A stretch of 64,000 nucleotides of DNA from positions 1,560,001-1,624,000 of the forward strand of contig NZ_CP152276.1 in NCBI RefSeq assembly GCF_038719015.1. Direction: 5' to 3'. Both the position numbers and the translations under genes were made by a program. Shown piece by piece: positions 9,999 to 19,337 of the stretch; the first letter of the stretch is position 1; each line of letters begins with the position of its first letter. The DNA comes from Nguyenibacter vanlangensis (GTDB lineage: Bacteria; Pseudomonadota; Alphaproteobacteria; Acetobacterales; Acetobacteraceae). Under the pieces are notes generated by a model that made no database searches, was not told where the DNA came from, and saw only the letters and a program-made list of their open reading frames with translations.

Positions 9999-12548
9999 CT
10001 ACAGGGTGAAATTGACGCGCCCGTAGTAATATCCGCCGGTCATCGGCACTTGCGACGAGAACGTATCGTACGGGTTCCCGCCGAGCTGGTTCAGTTCGCC
10101 CGGAAGCTTGCGCGGACGCACGTTGAAGATATTGTTCGCCCCGACCGCGACGTGCCAGCGCGGGCTGATCCGATACCCGACCTCCAGATCCGTCAGCCAG
10201 CGCGGCGTATTCTTGAACTGCGCGAAGCAGACGCTGGACTGTTCCAACTGGCCACCGCCCGGGCACGTCGCGGCCGAAGGCGTCCAGTCCTGATAGGTCA
10301 TCATGTCGGTCGTTTCGCCATAGCGGGTCTGGCGCAGATTGACGTCCCACGCGCCGACGGTCCAGTAGGCATTCAGGATGAGCTTGCTGCGCGGGAAACC
10401 CGTCGTCAGGTAACCGATGTTCTGCGCATTGAGAAGCGGCGATCCCGTGCCGGACAGGCCATTATGCGTCAGGCGGGTACGGTTCAGGTCCAGCGCCATC
10501 GACAGGGACAGATTGCCGTAGCGGTGCAGATGCACCAGGTAATCCGCCTTGATATCCAGGCCCTGCGTCCGGGTGCTGGCGCCGTTCGTAAAGTAGTAGG
10601 TCTGAACGGCGTTCTCGGACTGCTGGGTCAGCGCCGGCAGCGAGACCCCCATCTGCTCGAGCGCCGAGACGGCCGCCGGGCCGGTGACGTTGCCGCCCTG
10701 CACCACGCGGTCGCGGATATTGATCTGGTAGACGTCGGCCTCGACATGGAATCCATTGACCGGTTCAAGGACGATGCCGCCGCTGGCGCTGGTGGACCGT
10801 TCCGGCTTCAGCGGCGAGGCGCCGGTCGCCGCCGCTTCCGGCGACGAGACGGGCAGCAGCCCCAGCACGGATGTCGGACCGACATTGATCGCGCTGTAAT
10901 GCTGCTCGGCCATGGTCGGGGCGCGGAAGCCGTTGCTGATGGTCGCACGCACCCCGACGCGGCGGGTGAAATCATAGCGCGTCGAGACCTTGCCGTTCTC
11001 GGTGTTGCCCACGTCCGTGTAATGTTCGAAACGCCCGGCGAAATCGAGGTCCCATTTCCGCGTGGGATGGAAATCCCCGTCCAGATAGGCGGCCCAGATG
11101 TCGCGGTTCCATTTCCCCGCATCCTGCGGCGTCAGGCCCGCCAGGGCGGACGTGCCGCCATATTCATAGGACGCGGGTTCGCCCGCAAGCACGGTATATT
11201 GTTCCAACCGCTGCTCGCCGCCGAAGGCCAGCGTCATCGGCACCGTGTTGAAGATCTTGAAATTTCTTCTGAAATCCAGGTTGTTCGTCCATTGCGCCAG
11301 GCGGAAATTCTCATTGCGGACGGTCGTCGGCGTATAGCCGGTCGCCGCGTACATGTTGGGGTTGGTCGTATGCCGGGTGGAGACCTTGTCCAGATCCTCG
11401 CCCCAGGTCGAACTCAGGTCCCAGTCGAAGCCGAAGACATGGCTCCCCTTCAGGCCCAGCGTGGCGGCATAGTCGTTCTCGTCGATCGTCTCGAGCGGCG
11501 AGTACCCGTAGGGAAAGAGTTCGGGATTGCTGGCGCTGGTGCCCGACGGCAGGCGATAATTCTCATACGCCTCGGCATGGCGATGCGCATAGGTGACCTG
11601 CCCGTAGAACTGGACGTCGTCCGTAATCGACTTGCCGAAATCGATGCCGAGATTCTCGCGCGTCTCCTCCGGCGTGCTCATGATCTTGTTCGAATTTTTG
11701 GGAACGTTCAGAGATCCCGTATACAGCTCGTTCGCCACGCCGGGCGGCGTGTATCCCGACAGGCGATGATCGACCGTGTCCGTCACGAAATGGTCGGTAT
11801 GATAGGTCTGGGCGGCGATATGCATATAGCCGTCATCGCCCAGCCTGAAGCCCCCATCGGCATTGAGCTGATACTGCCAGCCGTCGCCGTTATAGGCATT
11901 CGCGCCGGTCTGGGTGCTGATGTCCAGGCCGTGATCGCGCTTCTTGGTGATGATGTTCACCACGCCCGCGATCGCGTCGGACCCGTACATCGCCGCGGCC
12001 CCGTCCTCCATTACCTCGATATGGTCGATCATGTTGGAGGGGATCATGTTCAGATCGACCGGCGTCGATCCGAAATTCGGCCCTGCGTCGGCATTGATGT
12101 TCGCCGTCGTGTGGCGACGCTTGCCGTCGACCAGGACCAGGACCTCGTTCGGGTTCAGGCCGCGCATGCGGATGGCGGCCGTCAGTGCGCCCGCGTCATT
12201 GCCCATCGTGCTGACATTGATCGACGGATAGGTCCGGGTCAGGGCGTCCGAGAGGTTCAGCATGCCCGACCGGCGCAGCGTCGCGGCGGAAATAACCGTG
12301 ATCGGGCTGGTGCTCTGGCGCGCCTGCCGGTGCGACGCGTGCGTTCCGGTCACGATCACGGCTTCCTCGCCGCCGGCGAAATGCACCGGGGCCGGTCCGG
12401 GCTTTTTCGCGTGCGCCGGTTTCCTGGGTGCCTGCCTTTTGGACGCCTGCGCGGACCGGGTCGCATCGGCAGTCGCCGCGACGGCCGCCCCGTTCCAGAG
12501 TCCGAAGGACAGAATGGTCGAAAAAAGCGCAAGCTTTCTGATGTTCAT
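9999..12548 (-). CDS. TonB-dependent outer-membrane receptor
   Basis: An 849-residue TonB-dependent receptor. Residues 1-25 are a signal peptide (LALFSTILSFGLWNGAAVA), followed by a basic Lys/Pro-rich linker. The TonB box region is EEAVIVTGTH near residue 60. The plug has TSPITVISAATLRRSG, RMRGLNPNEVLVLVDGKRRH and MYGSDAIAGVVNIITKK, and the protein ends in the barrel strand YYYGRVNFTL. It energises uptake of a bulky or scarce substrate across the outer membrane. With two ABC importers and catabolic genes on the same strand, it probably brings in the island's substrate rather than a siderophore; no Fur box is seen at its start. Confidence 0.92.
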   Translation of the reverse strand: MNIRKLALFSTILSFGLWNGAAVAATADATRSAQASKRQAPRKPAHAKKPGPAPVHFAGGEEAVIVTGTHASHRQARQSTSPITVISAATLRRSGMLNLSDALTRTYPSINVSTMGNDAGALTAAIRMRGLNPNEVLVLVDGKRRHTTANINADAGPNFGSTPVDLNMIPSNMIDHIEVMEDGAAAMYGSDAIAGVVNIITKKRDHGLDISTQTGANAYNGDGWQYQLNADGGFRLGDDGYMHIAAQTYHTDHFVTDTVDHRLSGYTPPGVANELYTGSLNVPKNSNKIMSTPEETRENLGIDFGKSITDDVQFYGQVTYAHRHAEAYENYRLPSGTSASNPELFPYGYSPLETIDENDYAATLGLKGSHVFGFDWDLSSTWGEDLDKVSTRHTTNPNMYAATGYTPTTVRNENFRLAQWTNNLDFRRNFKIFNTVPMTLAFGGEQRLEQYTVLAGEPASYEYGGTSALAGLTPQDAGKWNRDIWAAYLDGDFHPTRKWDLDFAGRFEHYTDVGNTENGKVSTRYDFTRRVGVRATISNGFRAPTMAEQHYSAINVGPTSVLGLLPVSSPEAAATGASPLKPERSTSASGGIVLEPVNGFHVEADVYQINIRDRVVQGGNVTGPAAVSALEQMGVSLPALTQQSENAVQTYYFTNGASTRTQGLDIKADYLVHLHRYGNLSLSMALDLNRTRLTHNGLSGTGSPLLNAQNIGYLTTGFPRSKLILNAYWTVGAWDVNLRQTRYGETTDMMTYQDWTPSAATCPGGGQLEQSSVCFAQFKNTPRWLTDLEVGYRISPRWHVAVGANNIFNVRPRKLPGELNQLGGNPYDTFSSQVPMTGGYYYGRVNFTL

Positions 12549-12664
12549 GTCGGCTCCATCGGTCCGCCCCGGTGGGGGACCCGCGTTCCAGGCGGAGGGC
12601 ACCGGTTCAATGCGGCGCCGTCCGCAGAAGGATGTTTTCAGATCGTTGTTCGTTTCGTTGTTCG

Positions 12665-13924
12665 TTACGGCGTAAGCCCCTGGCGGCTCAGCAGCCGCCA
12701 CAGGGCCAGCGCCACCACTTTCGTCGCCCGGCGCATGTCTTCCAGGACCACGTGTTCGTCCGCCCTGTGGCCGTTGGCATCCTGAAGGCGGCGCGGCCCC
12801 GCGCCGTACAGGACGGTCGGGCATCCGGCATTGCTGTAGAGGCGGGCATCGGTGAACAGGGCCATGCCCTGCGCCGGGATCCGCTCGCCGATGACGGCTT
12901 CGGCCGCGTCCTGCAGCGCGGCGACCAGAGGGGCCTGGCGGGCCTCGGGCACCAGGGGAAGCGCCAGAAGATGGCGGCGCACGGCGCAGGTCACGCCGTC
13001 GACCGTCGCGGCCCGGGCGATGATGTCGCGCAGTTCGCGCTCCACCTCTTCCGGATTCTCGTGCGGCAGGATCCGCCGCTCCACCCGAAAGGCGGCCTGT
13101 TCCGGCACGACGTTCGCCGCCACGCCGCCGCCCATGGTGCCGATCACCAGGGTGGGCGCGTCGATACCGGGAACCGGAGACGTCCGAAGCGCCAGTTCCT
13201 CCCGGTGGGCATACAGCGCCGCCATCACACGGCAGGCCGCCTGGATGGCGTCGCAGCCCGTGCCGGGCCACGCGGAATGCGCGGATTTTCCCGTGAACGC
13301 CACGTCGAGCTGAAGGCTGCCGTTATGGGCGATCATCACCCCATAGGTGAAACCGGCGCTGATGACGTAATCCGGCCGCGTCAGCCCCTGGTCCAGCAGC
13401 CAGCCCGGCCCCGCGCTTCCGCCCGTTTCCTCGTCATAGGTGAAATGCAGCTCCACCTGCCCCTGCAGGCCGGCGGCGTGGGCGTTCAGGGCCCGCAGGG
13501 CAAAGGCATAGGTCGCGAAATCGGATTTCGAGACCGCGGCACCCCGTCCATACAGCCGACCGTCCTCGATCACCCCCCCATAGGGATCGTGCGTCCATCC
13601 GCCGCCGGGCGGCACCACGTCGCCATGGGCGTTCAGGGCGATGACGGGGCCGTCCCCGCTTCCGAAACGCCGGCGCACGATCAGGTTGATAACGCTGCGC
13701 AGCCCGCTGCGCGCCAGGACGTCCGCCGGCACCGCGTGCCGTTCGACCGCGAATCCCAGTTCCTGCAGGTGATCGGCGGCAAAGCGGCCATGCAGCGCGC
13801 AATCCCCCGGGGGATTGTCCGAGGGAACACGCACCAGTTCGCGCAGGAAGGCGACCTGCAGCGTATCGAAATCGCGATCGACGACATGTTCGATCCCGTC
13901 GCGCGGGATTTTTTCGTCACTCAC
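12665..13924 (-). CDS. M20-family deacylase (ArgE/DapE type), variant metal site
   Basis: A 419-residue zinc-dependent amidohydrolase of family M20. The first metal motif ALNAHGDVVPPGGG and the catalytic DEETGG are present, and the C-terminal histidine motif is ADEHVVLEDM. The second motif reads YGRGAAVSKSD, where the family standard GRGxxDxK has the metal-bridging Asp; here that position is Val and an Asp comes four residues later. This marks either a distinct subgroup or altered metal binding. Likely substrates are N-acyl or N-carbamoyl amino acids made in the same island. It has its own putative promoter and operator in the 187-base gap upstream. Confidence 0.88.
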   Translation of the reverse strand: MSDEKIPRDGIEHVVDRDFDTLQVAFLRELVRVPSDNPPGDCALHGRFAADHLQELGFAVERHAVPADVLARSGLRSVINLIVRRRFGSGDGPVIALNAHGDVVPPGGGWTHDPYGGVIEDGRLYGRGAAVSKSDFATYAFALRALNAHAAGLQGQVELHFTYDEETGGSAGPGWLLDQGLTRPDYVISAGFTYGVMIAHNGSLQLDVAFTGKSAHSAWPGTGCDAIQAACRVMAALYAHREELALRTSPVPGIDAPTLVIGTMGGGVAANVVPEQAAFRVERRILPHENPEEVERELRDIIARAATVDGVTCAVRRHLLALPLVPEARQAPLVAALQDAAEAVIGERIPAQGMALFTDARLYSNAGCPTVLYGAGPRRLQDANGHRADEHVVLEDMRRATKVVALALWRLLSRQGLTP

Positions 13925-13989
13925 AGTCTGAACTCACAGTCTGAGGCATCGGCAGGTCTTTCGCTCGGATCCGCGTCACGGTCTTCTTT

Positions 13990-14008
13990 GTATATTCGAT
14001 TTGTATAC
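13990..14008. promoter_or_regulatory. GTATA-N9-TATAC inverted repeat, putative GntR operator
   Basis: In the gap before the M20 gene, GTATA and TATAC arms are separated by 9 bases, and the right arm forms part of TTTGTATACCG. TGTATAC also occurs in the divergent promoter at 23268-23284. FCD-type GntR repressors commonly bind short palindromes with GT-N2-AC centres, so both could be sites of the island's own GntR protein. Assignment is inference. Confidence 0.4.
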
Positions 14009-14111
14009 CGTACGAATTCAGTCGTAAAGCGGAACAATGACGCAGCACCGTTTTTGTGTGTCCCATTTTGGATGCCCCCCTTTGCGTGCCACTGCCGGCC
14101 CGGGGACGTGG

Positions 14112-14834
14112 TCAGCAGACGCTGTTCAGGAACGCCTGCGCGCGCGGGCCGCACCTTCCCGCGAAGAAATCCACCGAGGAACAATCATCGACGATCTCGC
14201 CCCGGTCCACGAACAGGATCCGGTCCGCGACCTGGCGGGCAAACCCCATTTCATGGGTCACGCACATCATGGTCATGCCCTCGCGCGCCAGTTCGCCCAT
14301 GACGGCCAGGACCTCGCCGACCATCTCGGGATCCAGGGCCGAAGTCGGCTCGTCGAACAGCATGATGGAGGGACGCATCGCCAGGGCCCGCGCGATCGCC
14401 ACGCGCTGCTGCTGCCCGCCGGACAGGGCGATCGGATATTTCATCGCATGCTGCGCCAGCCCGACGCGCGCCAGCAGGCGCATGCCGTCGTCGCGCACCA
14501 TCCTGGCGGGGCGCTTCTGCACCAGGCGCGGGGCCAGCATGACATTGTCCAGGATCGTCAGGTGGGAAAACAGCTCGAAGCTCTGGAACACCATGCCCGC
14601 CTTCGCGCGCAGGGCCGGCAGGCTGACATCCGGCGAACGGACGGCCATGCCGTCGACCGTGATCTGTCCGCCCTCGAAGGGTTCGAGCGCGTTGATGCAT
14701 TTGATCAGCGTCGATTTCCCCGAGCCCGACGGCCCGCAGACCACGACGACCTCTCCCTGCCGGATGGTCGCCGAGCAGCCATTGAGGACACGAAAGCCGC
14801 CATAGGATTTCGTCACGTTGTCCAGGACGATCAT
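14112..14834 (-). CDS. Polar amino-acid ABC transporter ATPase (system 1)
   Basis: A 240-residue ABC ATPase of the GlnQ/HisP type. Walker A is GPSGSGKST, the signature LSGGQQQRVAIARAL and Walker B IMLFDEPTSALD, with the switch histidine in VTHEMGFAR. Its ATG overlaps the stop of the fused dehydrogenase gene by four bases. Together with the permease at 17713 and the binding protein at 18462 it makes one importer, although the oxidoreductase is inserted between permease and ATPase. The importer has a single permease gene, so the membrane part is presumably a homodimer. Confidence 0.93.
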   Translation of the reverse strand: MIVLDNVTKSYGGFRVLNGCSATIRQGEVVVVCGPSGSGKSTLIKCINALEPFEGGQITVDGMAVRSPDVSLPALRAKAGMVFQSFELFSHLTILDNVMLAPRLVQKRPARMVRDDGMRLLARVGLAQHAMKYPIALSGGQQQRVAIARALAMRPSIMLFDEPTSALDPEMVGEVLAVMGELAREGMTMMCVTHEMGFARQVADRILFVDRGEIVDDCSSVDFFAGRCGPRAQAFLNSVC

Positions 14835-17713
14835 GCCGAGCCTCCCTGAAAGCGCAGAGGGGAAAAGATGTCGAGATCCGCGCGCCGCCCGGTGCCGAGC
14901 ACCATGTCGGCGACGCCGCGCCCCATGGCCGGCGCCAGCGTGACGCCATTGGCCGTGACGGCGTTGTAGAATCCGGGGACATCCGGGCTTTCGCCCAGGA
15001 TCGGCGCCCCGTCGATATCGATGTTCATGGCCGCCCAGCTCCGCACCACGTGCACGTTTCCCAACGCCGGGATCAACCTGCGGGCCACCCAGAGATTGCC
15101 TTCCAGACTCTCCCGCACCGGCCGCGGATGGCGGTGCACCGCATCCAGCCCGGCGCTCCAGCCCCCGCCGATCAGCAGCGTGCCGTTGGCGGCCTGCTTG
15201 AGCGTCAGATGGCGGCTGGCATGGGCCAGCAGCGACCCGACCAGCGGGGCCACCGGTTCGGTCACGATCATCTGCAGCGGCGCGCCGAAGACCGGCAGGC
15301 GCCGGCCGACCAGGCCGGCGATTTCGCCGGCATAGGCACCGGCCGCGTTCACGACCGCGCCCGCCGACCAGGCCTGTCCGCCCGCGACGATCCGGAATCC
15401 GTTGGTCTCCCGCGTGATCGCCGTGACGGGCGTCAGGGGCCGGATCGCAACGCCTGCCTCCCTGGCCCGCGCCATGACCGCCAGCGTGGCCGCCATCGGG
15501 TTGATCTTGCCTTCCTCCGCGCAATGGGCGCCTCCGAGGAATCCGGCCCCCAGCGCCGGCTCGATCGCCCGCAATTCGCGGCTGTCCACCATGCGGGACG
15601 CCACGCCCAGCGACTGCTCGACGGCCACCTTCGCCCGCAGGCGCGCCATGTCGGCTTCGCTTTCGGCCACGGCCAGGCCGCCGCAGATCCTGATCTCCAG
15701 GTCGCGGTCGAAGAACGGCGCCATGGACTGCCACATCCGGATGGAATCCCGCTGCAGGGCGAGCGTCCGTGCCGGCAGCGACGGACCGTCCGCCCCCGCG
15801 CTGTCGTCGAAGGCCATGAGCTGGGCATGAAGACTGCCGGCATTGCCGCCCGACGCCAGGGCGCCCGGGCGCCCGCGTTCCAGCACGACGACGCGGCGCC
15901 CGGCCTGCGCCAGGAACAGCGCCGCGAACAGCCCGACGATTCCCCCGCCGATCACGACCACGTCCGTCACCTGGACGCCGGCCGAAACCAGGGGCACGGC
16001 CCCCTGCCCCGCCAGGGCGGACGGGATGTCCACACGCCGGTGCCCGCGCCATTCGGGCTTTTCCACCGCCAGGGCGGCCAGCGGGATCGGGCGCAGGGGC
16101 ATCTGCGGCGCGGCGAAATCCATCTCGCCGGTCGGGGCGGGCACCAGGGCGGCCAGCGCGGCCTGGCAGAACCGCCCCTGGCATCGCCCCATCCCGGCCC
16201 GGGTCGCCCGCTTCAGCGTTGCGATGTCCTGCACCGCGTCGCGGGCGCAATGCTGGCGGATCCCGCCGGCCGACAGGGCCTCGCAACGGCAGAGTATCGT
16301 GTCGTCCGCCGGCGCCGGCAGGTCCGCGACCGGCGCGTAGAGACGCCAGAGCAAATCCTGAAAGCGTCGCCCCTGCCGGAAGCGCCGCCGTGCCGCGCGG
16401 CCCGCCGCCACCGGGACCGTCTTCCCGAACAGGGCCAGAAGACGCCCGGCGCACAGCGCGCCCTGCGCCTGCGCGATGGCGGCGCCGCCGAACCGTCCGG
16501 CCTCGCCGATGATCGAGACGTCCGCCCGGTCGGTCCCCCCGTCCGCCGTCCGCCCCGCCTCGGGATGCGGCACGGGCCAGCCGGACACGTGATGCCTGCA
16601 GCCGAGAAGACGCGCCAGTTCGTTGGCCGGCACGAAACCGTCCCCCAGGCACACGGTCTCCGCGTCCAGGCGGCGCTCGCGCCCGTCCGGTCCGGCGACG
16701 ATCGCGGCCTGTGCCTGCCCCGCCCCTTCGATACGGACCAGGCGGCTGCTCCAGAGCACGGGCACGCCGGCAACCCGCAGCCGGGACAAATGCCGTCCCC
16801 CCGTCGCGGCGAGCGACGGGCCGGCGGCGGTCAGGCGGGCGGCCAGCGCGGGCCGCGTCCAGGGGGGCGGGGCGGCCTCGACCAACGCCGCGACCGCAGC
16901 ACCCCGTTTGGCGAGTTCGTCGGCCAGTTGCAGGTTCAACGGCCCGTTCCCCGCGATCACGATCCTGCCCGGCAGGGGACTGTCATAGGCCCGCAGCATG
17001 GTCTGCGCCGCGCCGGTCGTCATGACGCCGGGCAACGTCCAGCCGGGGCGCGGACGCGGCGCCTCCTGCGCCCCGGTCGCGATCACGACGTGACGGGGAA
17101 TGACATAGCCGACCCGCCCCCGCCGAAGAACGCCGACGCGCAGCTCCACCCCTTCGCGGAAAGCCCCCCAGACCAGCGTATCGGTCCAGATCCGCGCACC
17201 GCTGTCCTTCAGCGCCGCGATCGCGTCCCGTCCGTCGCGCGCCTGCGCGTCGGGGGGGCGGGTCCCGACCGCATCCTGCTTGAAATATTGCCCGCCGGGC
17301 CCGTGCCGCTCATCCACCAGCAGCACGTCCAGTCCCCCGGCCGCCATCAGGCGGGCCGCCACGATCCCGGCCGGCCCGCCCCCGACGACCAGCACGTCGC
17401 ACCGCTCCACGCCGATCGCGTCGGGCATGTTGCCCAGCGGCGCGGCGGCCCCGGCATCCGGCAGGGCCCCGGCGCGCCGGACCTCCATGCCCGCGCGCAC
17501 CGCCGTCATGCAGCCGCGCTGGGACAGCCGGCCATCGATCTCCAGCAGGCATTCGTGGCAGGCGCCGATCCCGCAGAGCGGCCCGCGCCGCGTGCCGTCG
17601 CGCGCCGTGCGATGGGCGACGACACCCTGCGCCAGCAGCGCGGCCGTCACGCTCTGCCCCGGCCGGGCCGTCAGGGTGCGCCCTTCGAAACGGAAGGCGA
17701 TTGCGTCGCCCAT
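14831..17713 (-). CDS. Fused three-domain amino/imino-acid dehydrogenase (HcnA-HcnB-HcnC-like)
   Basis: A 960-residue fusion of what are normally three subunits in hydrogen cyanide synthase, octopine/nopaline oxidase and D-hydroxyproline dehydrogenase. Residues 1-95 are a 2Fe-2S ferredoxin-like domain with cysteines 47, 52, 55 and 68 (CGIGACHEC). From about 105 comes a FAD/NAD Rossmann domain (DVLVVGGGPAGI), then a BFD-like 2Fe-2S unit (LCRCEALSAGG, GMGRCQGRFC) near 495-560. From about 580 a DadA/glycine-oxidase-type FAD domain begins (DVVVIGGGIVGLFAALFLAQ). It should oxidise a D-amino or imino acid at the inner membrane side. The gene is joined by one-base and four-base overlaps to the permease and ATPase genes. 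A split paralogue lies at 23313-26195. Confidence 0.9.
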   Translation of the reverse strand: MGDAIAFRFEGRTLTARPGQSVTAALLAQGVVAHRTARDGTRRGPLCGIGACHECLLEIDGRLSQRGCMTAVRAGMEVRRAGALPDAGAAAPLGNMPDAIGVERCDVLVVGGGPAGIVAARLMAAGGLDVLLVDERHGPGGQYFKQDAVGTRPPDAQARDGRDAIAALKDSGARIWTDTLVWGAFREGVELRVGVLRRGRVGYVIPRHVVIATGAQEAPRPRPGWTLPGVMTTGAAQTMLRAYDSPLPGRIVIAGNGPLNLQLADELAKRGAAVAALVEAAPPPWTRPALAARLTAAGPSLAATGGRHLSRLRVAGVPVLWSSRLVRIEGAGQAQAAIVAGPDGRERRLDAETVCLGDGFVPANELARLLGCRHHVSGWPVPHPEAGRTADGGTDRADVSIIGEAGRFGGAAIAQAQGALCAGRLLALFGKTVPVAAGRAARRRFRQGRRFQDLLWRLYAPVADLPAPADDTILCRCEALSAGGIRQHCARDAVQDIATLKRATRAGMGRCQGRFCQAALAALVPAPTGEMDFAAPQMPLRPIPLAALAVEKPEWRGHRRVDIPSALAGQGAVPLVSAGVQVTDVVVIGGGIVGLFAALFLAQAGRRVVVLERGRPGALASGGNAGSLHAQLMAFDDSAGADGPSLPARTLALQRDSIRMWQSMAPFFDRDLEIRICGGLAVAESEADMARLRAKVAVEQSLGVASRMVDSRELRAIEPALGAGFLGGAHCAEEGKINPMAATLAVMARAREAGVAIRPLTPVTAITRETNGFRIVAGGQAWSAGAVVNAAGAYAGEIAGLVGRRLPVFGAPLQMIVTEPVAPLVGSLLAHASRHLTLKQAANGTLLIGGGWSAGLDAVHRHPRPVRESLEGNLWVARRLIPALGNVHVVRSWAAMNIDIDGAPILGESPDVPGFYNAVTANGVTLAPAMGRGVADMVLGTGRRADLDIFSPLRFQGGSA

Positions 17714-18444
17714 CACCGCGCGTCCCGGCTGGCGGCGGCCAGATCCGGCAGGTCGGCCGAACCGGGCGCGGACAGGCGGCGGTACGGCCGTTCGGCATGG
17801 CGCTCGATATGGCGCTGCAGGAAATCCCACGCCGTGGTCATGAAAAGATAATACAGCGCGGCGACCGAGAAGAGTTCGAGCACCATGAACTGGTCCTGTA
17901 CCAGGATCTGGCTGCGCTGCATCAGCTCTTCCATCGAGATGACCGAGGTCACGCTGGTCGTCTTCAGAAGGCCGTTCACCGAATTGCCCAGCGGCGGAAT
18001 AATCAGGCGAAAGGCCTGCGGGAACGCGATGCGGCTGGAAATCTGCCATTCATCCATGCCCAGCGCGCGCGCGGCGGCGATCTGGCCCGGCGGCACGGCG
18101 TTCAGCCCGGCCCGGATGATTTCGGCCAGATAGGCGGCCTCGTTGAGGCTGAGGCCGATCACCGCGCAGGCCGTGACGCTGAGCCGGATATCCAGTTTCG
18201 GAAGCCCGGCATAGATCACGACCAACTGCACCAGCAGCGGCGTGCCGCGGAACAGCCAGACATAGAACCGCGCCGGAACCGACAGCACGCGCCGCCGCGA
18301 CCGTTTCATGACCGCCAGCGCCAGCCCGAGAAGACAGCCGAACACCATTGCCGCGAAGGTCATCCACAACGTGACCAGCGCGCCGCGAAAGATATAGGGG
18401 CTGGTAAGATAGGTGAAGAACCCGTGCCAGTTCCAGACCTGCAT
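17713..18444 (-). CDS. Polar amino-acid ABC transporter permease (system 1)
   Basis: A 243-residue inner-membrane permease of the HisM/GlnP family. Several hydrophobic helices are visible (LVTLWMTFAAMVFGCLLGLA near 24-43 among them) and the EAA loop is EIIRAGLNAVPPGQIAAARALG. It shares one base with the following fused dehydrogenase gene and starts 17 bases after the binding-protein stop. The Arg/Asp-rich C-terminal tail is longer than usual. Confidence 0.92.
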   Translation of the reverse strand: MQVWNWHGFFTYLTSPYIFRGALVTLWMTFAAMVFGCLLGLALAVMKRSRRRVLSVPARFYVWLFRGTPLLVQLVVIYAGLPKLDIRLSVTACAVIGLSLNEAAYLAEIIRAGLNAVPPGQIAAARALGMDEWQISSRIAFPQAFRLIIPPLGNSVNGLLKTTSVTSVISMEELMQRSQILVQDQFMVLELFSVAALYYLFMTTAWDFLQRHIERHAERPYRRLSAPGSADLPDLAAASRDAR

Positions 18445-18461
18445 GTCGGATACCCTGTCGT

Positions 18462-19337
18462 TCAGTAGCGGTCGGAGAGGCGGCCCGGGCCGGACGCCTC
18501 GATCCTGCCGGGAAGCGGGGAGACGCCATAGGGCGCCATGATCCGCGCGAGCGTGCCGTCGTCCTTCATCGCGTTCAGGACCGCGGCGACCCGGTCGGCC
18601 AGCGCGGCGTCGCGCAGGGCCAGCGCCACGGGCGTCGGGTAGAGGCCGCGCAGGTCCTGGCGCACGCCGCCCTGCGCCGCGCCGCGCCTCGCCACGGCGT
18701 CGATCGAGAAGACGGCGAACACCTGGTGCGCGCGCAATGCCGCGAAGGCGATGCCGACATTCTGGAACGTCTTGATGTCCAGGCCGGGCTTTCCGGCCGC
18801 CCGCAGGGTCCGGTCGATGTCGCGGGCATGGCGTTCCTCGATCCCGCCCATCTCGACGCCGACCGACCGGCCGGCCAGGTCGCCGACGCCGCGAACGGCG
18901 ATGGGCGCGTCGTCCGCCACGCTGACGCTGATGGCCTGGATTTCATAAGGCACCATCTCCATCAGCGTCGCCCGCTGGCGGGTGTAGAACATGCCGGTAT
19001 CGATGACGTCCCACCGCCGCTCCAGCAGGCCCAGCGTCAACTGGGCGAAGGACGTGGAGAGGAAGGCGGGTTCCAGGCAGAGCCTGCGCGCGATCTCCCG
19101 CCCCAGCACGATCCGCATGCCCGACAGCTTTCCGTCCACGCTCATATATTGCAGCGGCGGAAGGGTCGGATTCGTCGCCATCGTCAGGCGGCCCGGCGCG
19201 ATGAGGCCCGGCGCGATAAGGCCGGGCACCGCGGGACACGATGCCGCGCAGCAGGGGGCCGCGCGGCAGGGGGCGATCGCCGCCAGCAGCGGCACCGCCA
19301 TCCAGGCGCGGGCACGGGCGGATCGCGCCGCCTTCAT
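18462..19337 (-). CDS. Periplasmic amino-acid-binding protein (system 1)
   Basis: A 291-residue family 3 solute-binding protein. A signal peptide covers about residues 1-35 and is rich in Ala and Cys. The short repeat GLIAPGLIAPG around residues 39-49 reflects a near-perfect DNA duplication. The family pattern is seen in NPTLPPLQYMSVDGKLSGM, RRWDVIDTGMFYTRQRA (the site where ligand carboxylates bind) and the closing MKDDGTLARIMAPYG. Its ATG overlaps the DapA-family stop by four bases. It delivers the substrate to the permease/ATPase pair downstream. Confidence 0.9.
   Translation of the reverse strand: MKAARSARARAWMAVPLLAAIAPCRAAPCCAASCPAVPGLIAPGLIAPGRLTMATNPTLPPLQYMSVDGKLSGMRIVLGREIARRLCLEPAFLSTSFAQLTLGLLERRWDVIDTGMFYTRQRATLMEMVPYEIQAISVSVADDAPIAVRGVGDLAGRSVGVEMGGIEERHARDIDRTLRAAGKPGLDIKTFQNVGIAFAALRAHQVFAVFSIDAVARRGAAQGGVRQDLRGLYPTPVALALRDAALADRVAAVLNAMKDDGTLARIMAPYGVSPLPGRIEASGPGRLSDRY

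Noticed and set aside
12648..12663. Second GTTC direct repeat as another LexA box
   Set aside because: The spacer is 8 bases, not 7, and it lies within a GTT/CGTT-rich repeat next to a receptor gene with no SOS link.
10050..12785. 911-codon open frame antisense to the TonB receptor
   Set aside because: Low-complexity Arg/Gly/Asp composition and no start signal; the receptor is well supported.
13921..14184. 87-codon frame between the M20 and ATPase genes
   Set aside because: Covers the putative operator and promoter and lacks a ribosome site or similarity.
15050..17851. 933-codon open frame antisense to the fused dehydrogenase
   Set aside because: Arg/Pro/Gly-rich shadow frame without domains.
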